Source: Pigoraptor vietnamica | Taxonomy: Eukaryota > Opisthokonta > Filasterea | DNA length: 43,922 bases | NCBI GenBank assembly: GCA_943704525.1 | Contig: CALSCQ010002834.1 | Span: 1-43,922 of the forward strand | Direction of reading: 5' to 3' | Shown: one piece after another, positions 43,106 to 43,922 of the stretch | Layout of the letters: the number at the start of each line of letters is the position of its first letter | Position numbering within the stretch: position 1 is the stretch's first letter | Position numbers and translations under genes: made by a program | Notes under the pieces: generated by a model | Databases searched by the model: none | What the model was told of the DNA's origin: nothing | What the model saw: only the letters and a program-made list of their open reading frames with translations

Positions 43106-43852
43106 CACTCACTTCATGGCCAAGATGAACGGGTACGAATAGACCTTGTTCTCCTCGCAAATGTGGCGGAAGAGAGAGCAGTCAACCGCCCAGAAGCGCG
43201 CCTTGGACTCGAGCCGCTTGGATGCGCCCGCAAACTCGGTCGCAATGGCCTTCGACTGGTCGTCCCACGGCATGTAGAACAGCACAATGGCGGGCGCGGA
43301 CGCCTTGCCGAGGTCTGCCTCGCCCGCGTGCTTCACGAGGGTTGTTGCGCGCGGGCCGAAAAAGTCCAGGTTGGTCGCGAGGGGCCTTGATTTGGCAATG
43401 GGCGGGAGAAAAGATATGGTGGTGAGTGGACTTGCTGAATGGTCGTGTATGTCGCGAAAAAGCTGCAAAAGCCACACAGTAAGGGGTACTAAGAGGTAGT
43501 GACGACCCACTTCTCGTTGTAAAAGTTGGCGAATGACTGCACGTTGCGGGTACCGGACCACTCCCCCTGGTCTTGTCCGTACACGAACGTGTGGAACGTT
43601 GGGTAACCGCGCACCTTGAATTCGTTCGCGACCTTCTCATTCTTCGTCGCATCAACGGCCGCAAGAACAGCACTGCGGGAGCAACGCGCACGTTAGCGCA
43701 AAAGGGCCCTCTATCACCTAAAAGGCCAAAAAGGGCTGTGCAAAGCCAGGAGCGGACAATATAGGCGAGTAGGGGCGACACTTACCGCGGGTTGTCCAGG
43801 ATGCCCGCAGCCTCGTCAAATGCCGGCTTCACCTTCTTGCAATAGCCGCACC
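42820..43852 (-). CDS. Thioredoxin-domain protein disulfide isomerase-like protein, 5' end beyond window
   Basis: Four minus-strand exons are in the window (43786-43852, 43511-43672, 43113-43385, 42820-42910), in phase, about 197 residues. The gene continues past the right edge; 43853-43922 is intron. The first exon holds the active site CGYCKKVKPAF, with the Trp before it split by the intron. VDATKNEKVANEFKVRGYPT and the cis-Pro follow, completing one catalytic thioredoxin fold. A second thioredoxin-like fold begins near AIVLFYMPWDDQSKAIATEF: the redox CxxC is replaced by DDQS, so this domain should be redox-inactive. The protein ends in PKTEL; KTEL resembles KDEL-type ER retrieval signals. 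Oxidative folding or chaperone work in the ER is the likely role. The last intron holds a long CA/TG microsatellite. The missing N-terminus should contain a signal peptide. Confidence 0.88.
43019..43102. repeat. (CA)42 microsatellite in last intron of the PDI-like gene
   Basis: About 84 bp of uninterrupted CA on the plus strand (TG in the transcript), starting ten bases after the donor of the final intron. Confidence 0.97.
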
Positions 43853-43922
43853 CTGCGCGAGACATGTCTATGGTGTGAGACCACGAACGCGAGTGACAAA
43901 CACTCCCCAACCCCCCCTGCCT

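Overview
This window is nuclear DNA from a GC-rich, gene-dense eukaryote. The genes are split by many short introns (about 50 to 340 nt), nearly all GT-AG, with a donor that is often GTGCGT or GTGAGT. Codon third positions are mostly G or C, and the standard genetic code reads through cleanly. The gene content (RAD51, TFIIB, ribosomal stalk P2, V-ATPase subunit F, an FMO, a Bicaudal-C homologue, a SYLF-SH3 protein, a TTLL10-like ligase) fits a unicellular eukaryote, perhaps near the opisthokonts or holozoans because of the Bicaudal-C type KH+SAM protein. That placement is inference only. All exon models below were assembled by hand from splice signals, reading phase and family similarity.

Layout, left to right. 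438-3474 (+): NlpC/P60 peptidase domain fused to a tubulin-tyrosine-ligase-like domain. 3648-5210 (-): RAD51. 5584-7445 (+): flavin monooxygenase. 7823-9045 (-): TFIIB. 9728-11409 (+): SYLF+SH3 protein. 12036-12537 (+): ribosomal protein P2. 12935-14301 (-): V-ATPase subunit F. 14870-16076 (+): pirin-family protein. 16283-18585 (-): CRAL-TRIO protein. 18586-21853: a gene-poor, apparently decayed stretch with a methyltransferase-like fragment and a frameshifted secreted-protein-like locus. 21854-28418 (+): 1760-residue Bicaudal-C-like protein. 28828-30032 (-): OB-fold/winged-helix protein. 30500-32523 (+): polyprenyl diphosphate synthase. 32992-34092 (-): coiled-coil protein. 34487-38789 (-): 917-residue coiled-coil protein with a disordered tail. 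39544-40860 (+) and 41775-42563 (+): two unrecognised Ser/Pro-rich proteins. 42820 to beyond the right edge (-): thioredoxin-domain (PDI-like) protein.

The genes alternate strands, so most neighbours are convergent (3' gaps of about 170-470 bp) or divergent (370-750 bp shared upstream regions). They are mostly unrelated housekeeping genes and do not form a pathway or cassette. Introns are the sites of repeat expansion: TG/CA microsatellites, a 13-bp array, a ~38-bp minisatellite and a ~66-bp repeat that includes a terminal coding exon. The most unusual protein is the peptidase-ligase fusion at the left. Also notable are several GC-AG introns, the KH+SAM protein, and a perfect TTCGCGAA inverted repeat just upstream of a TATA box.
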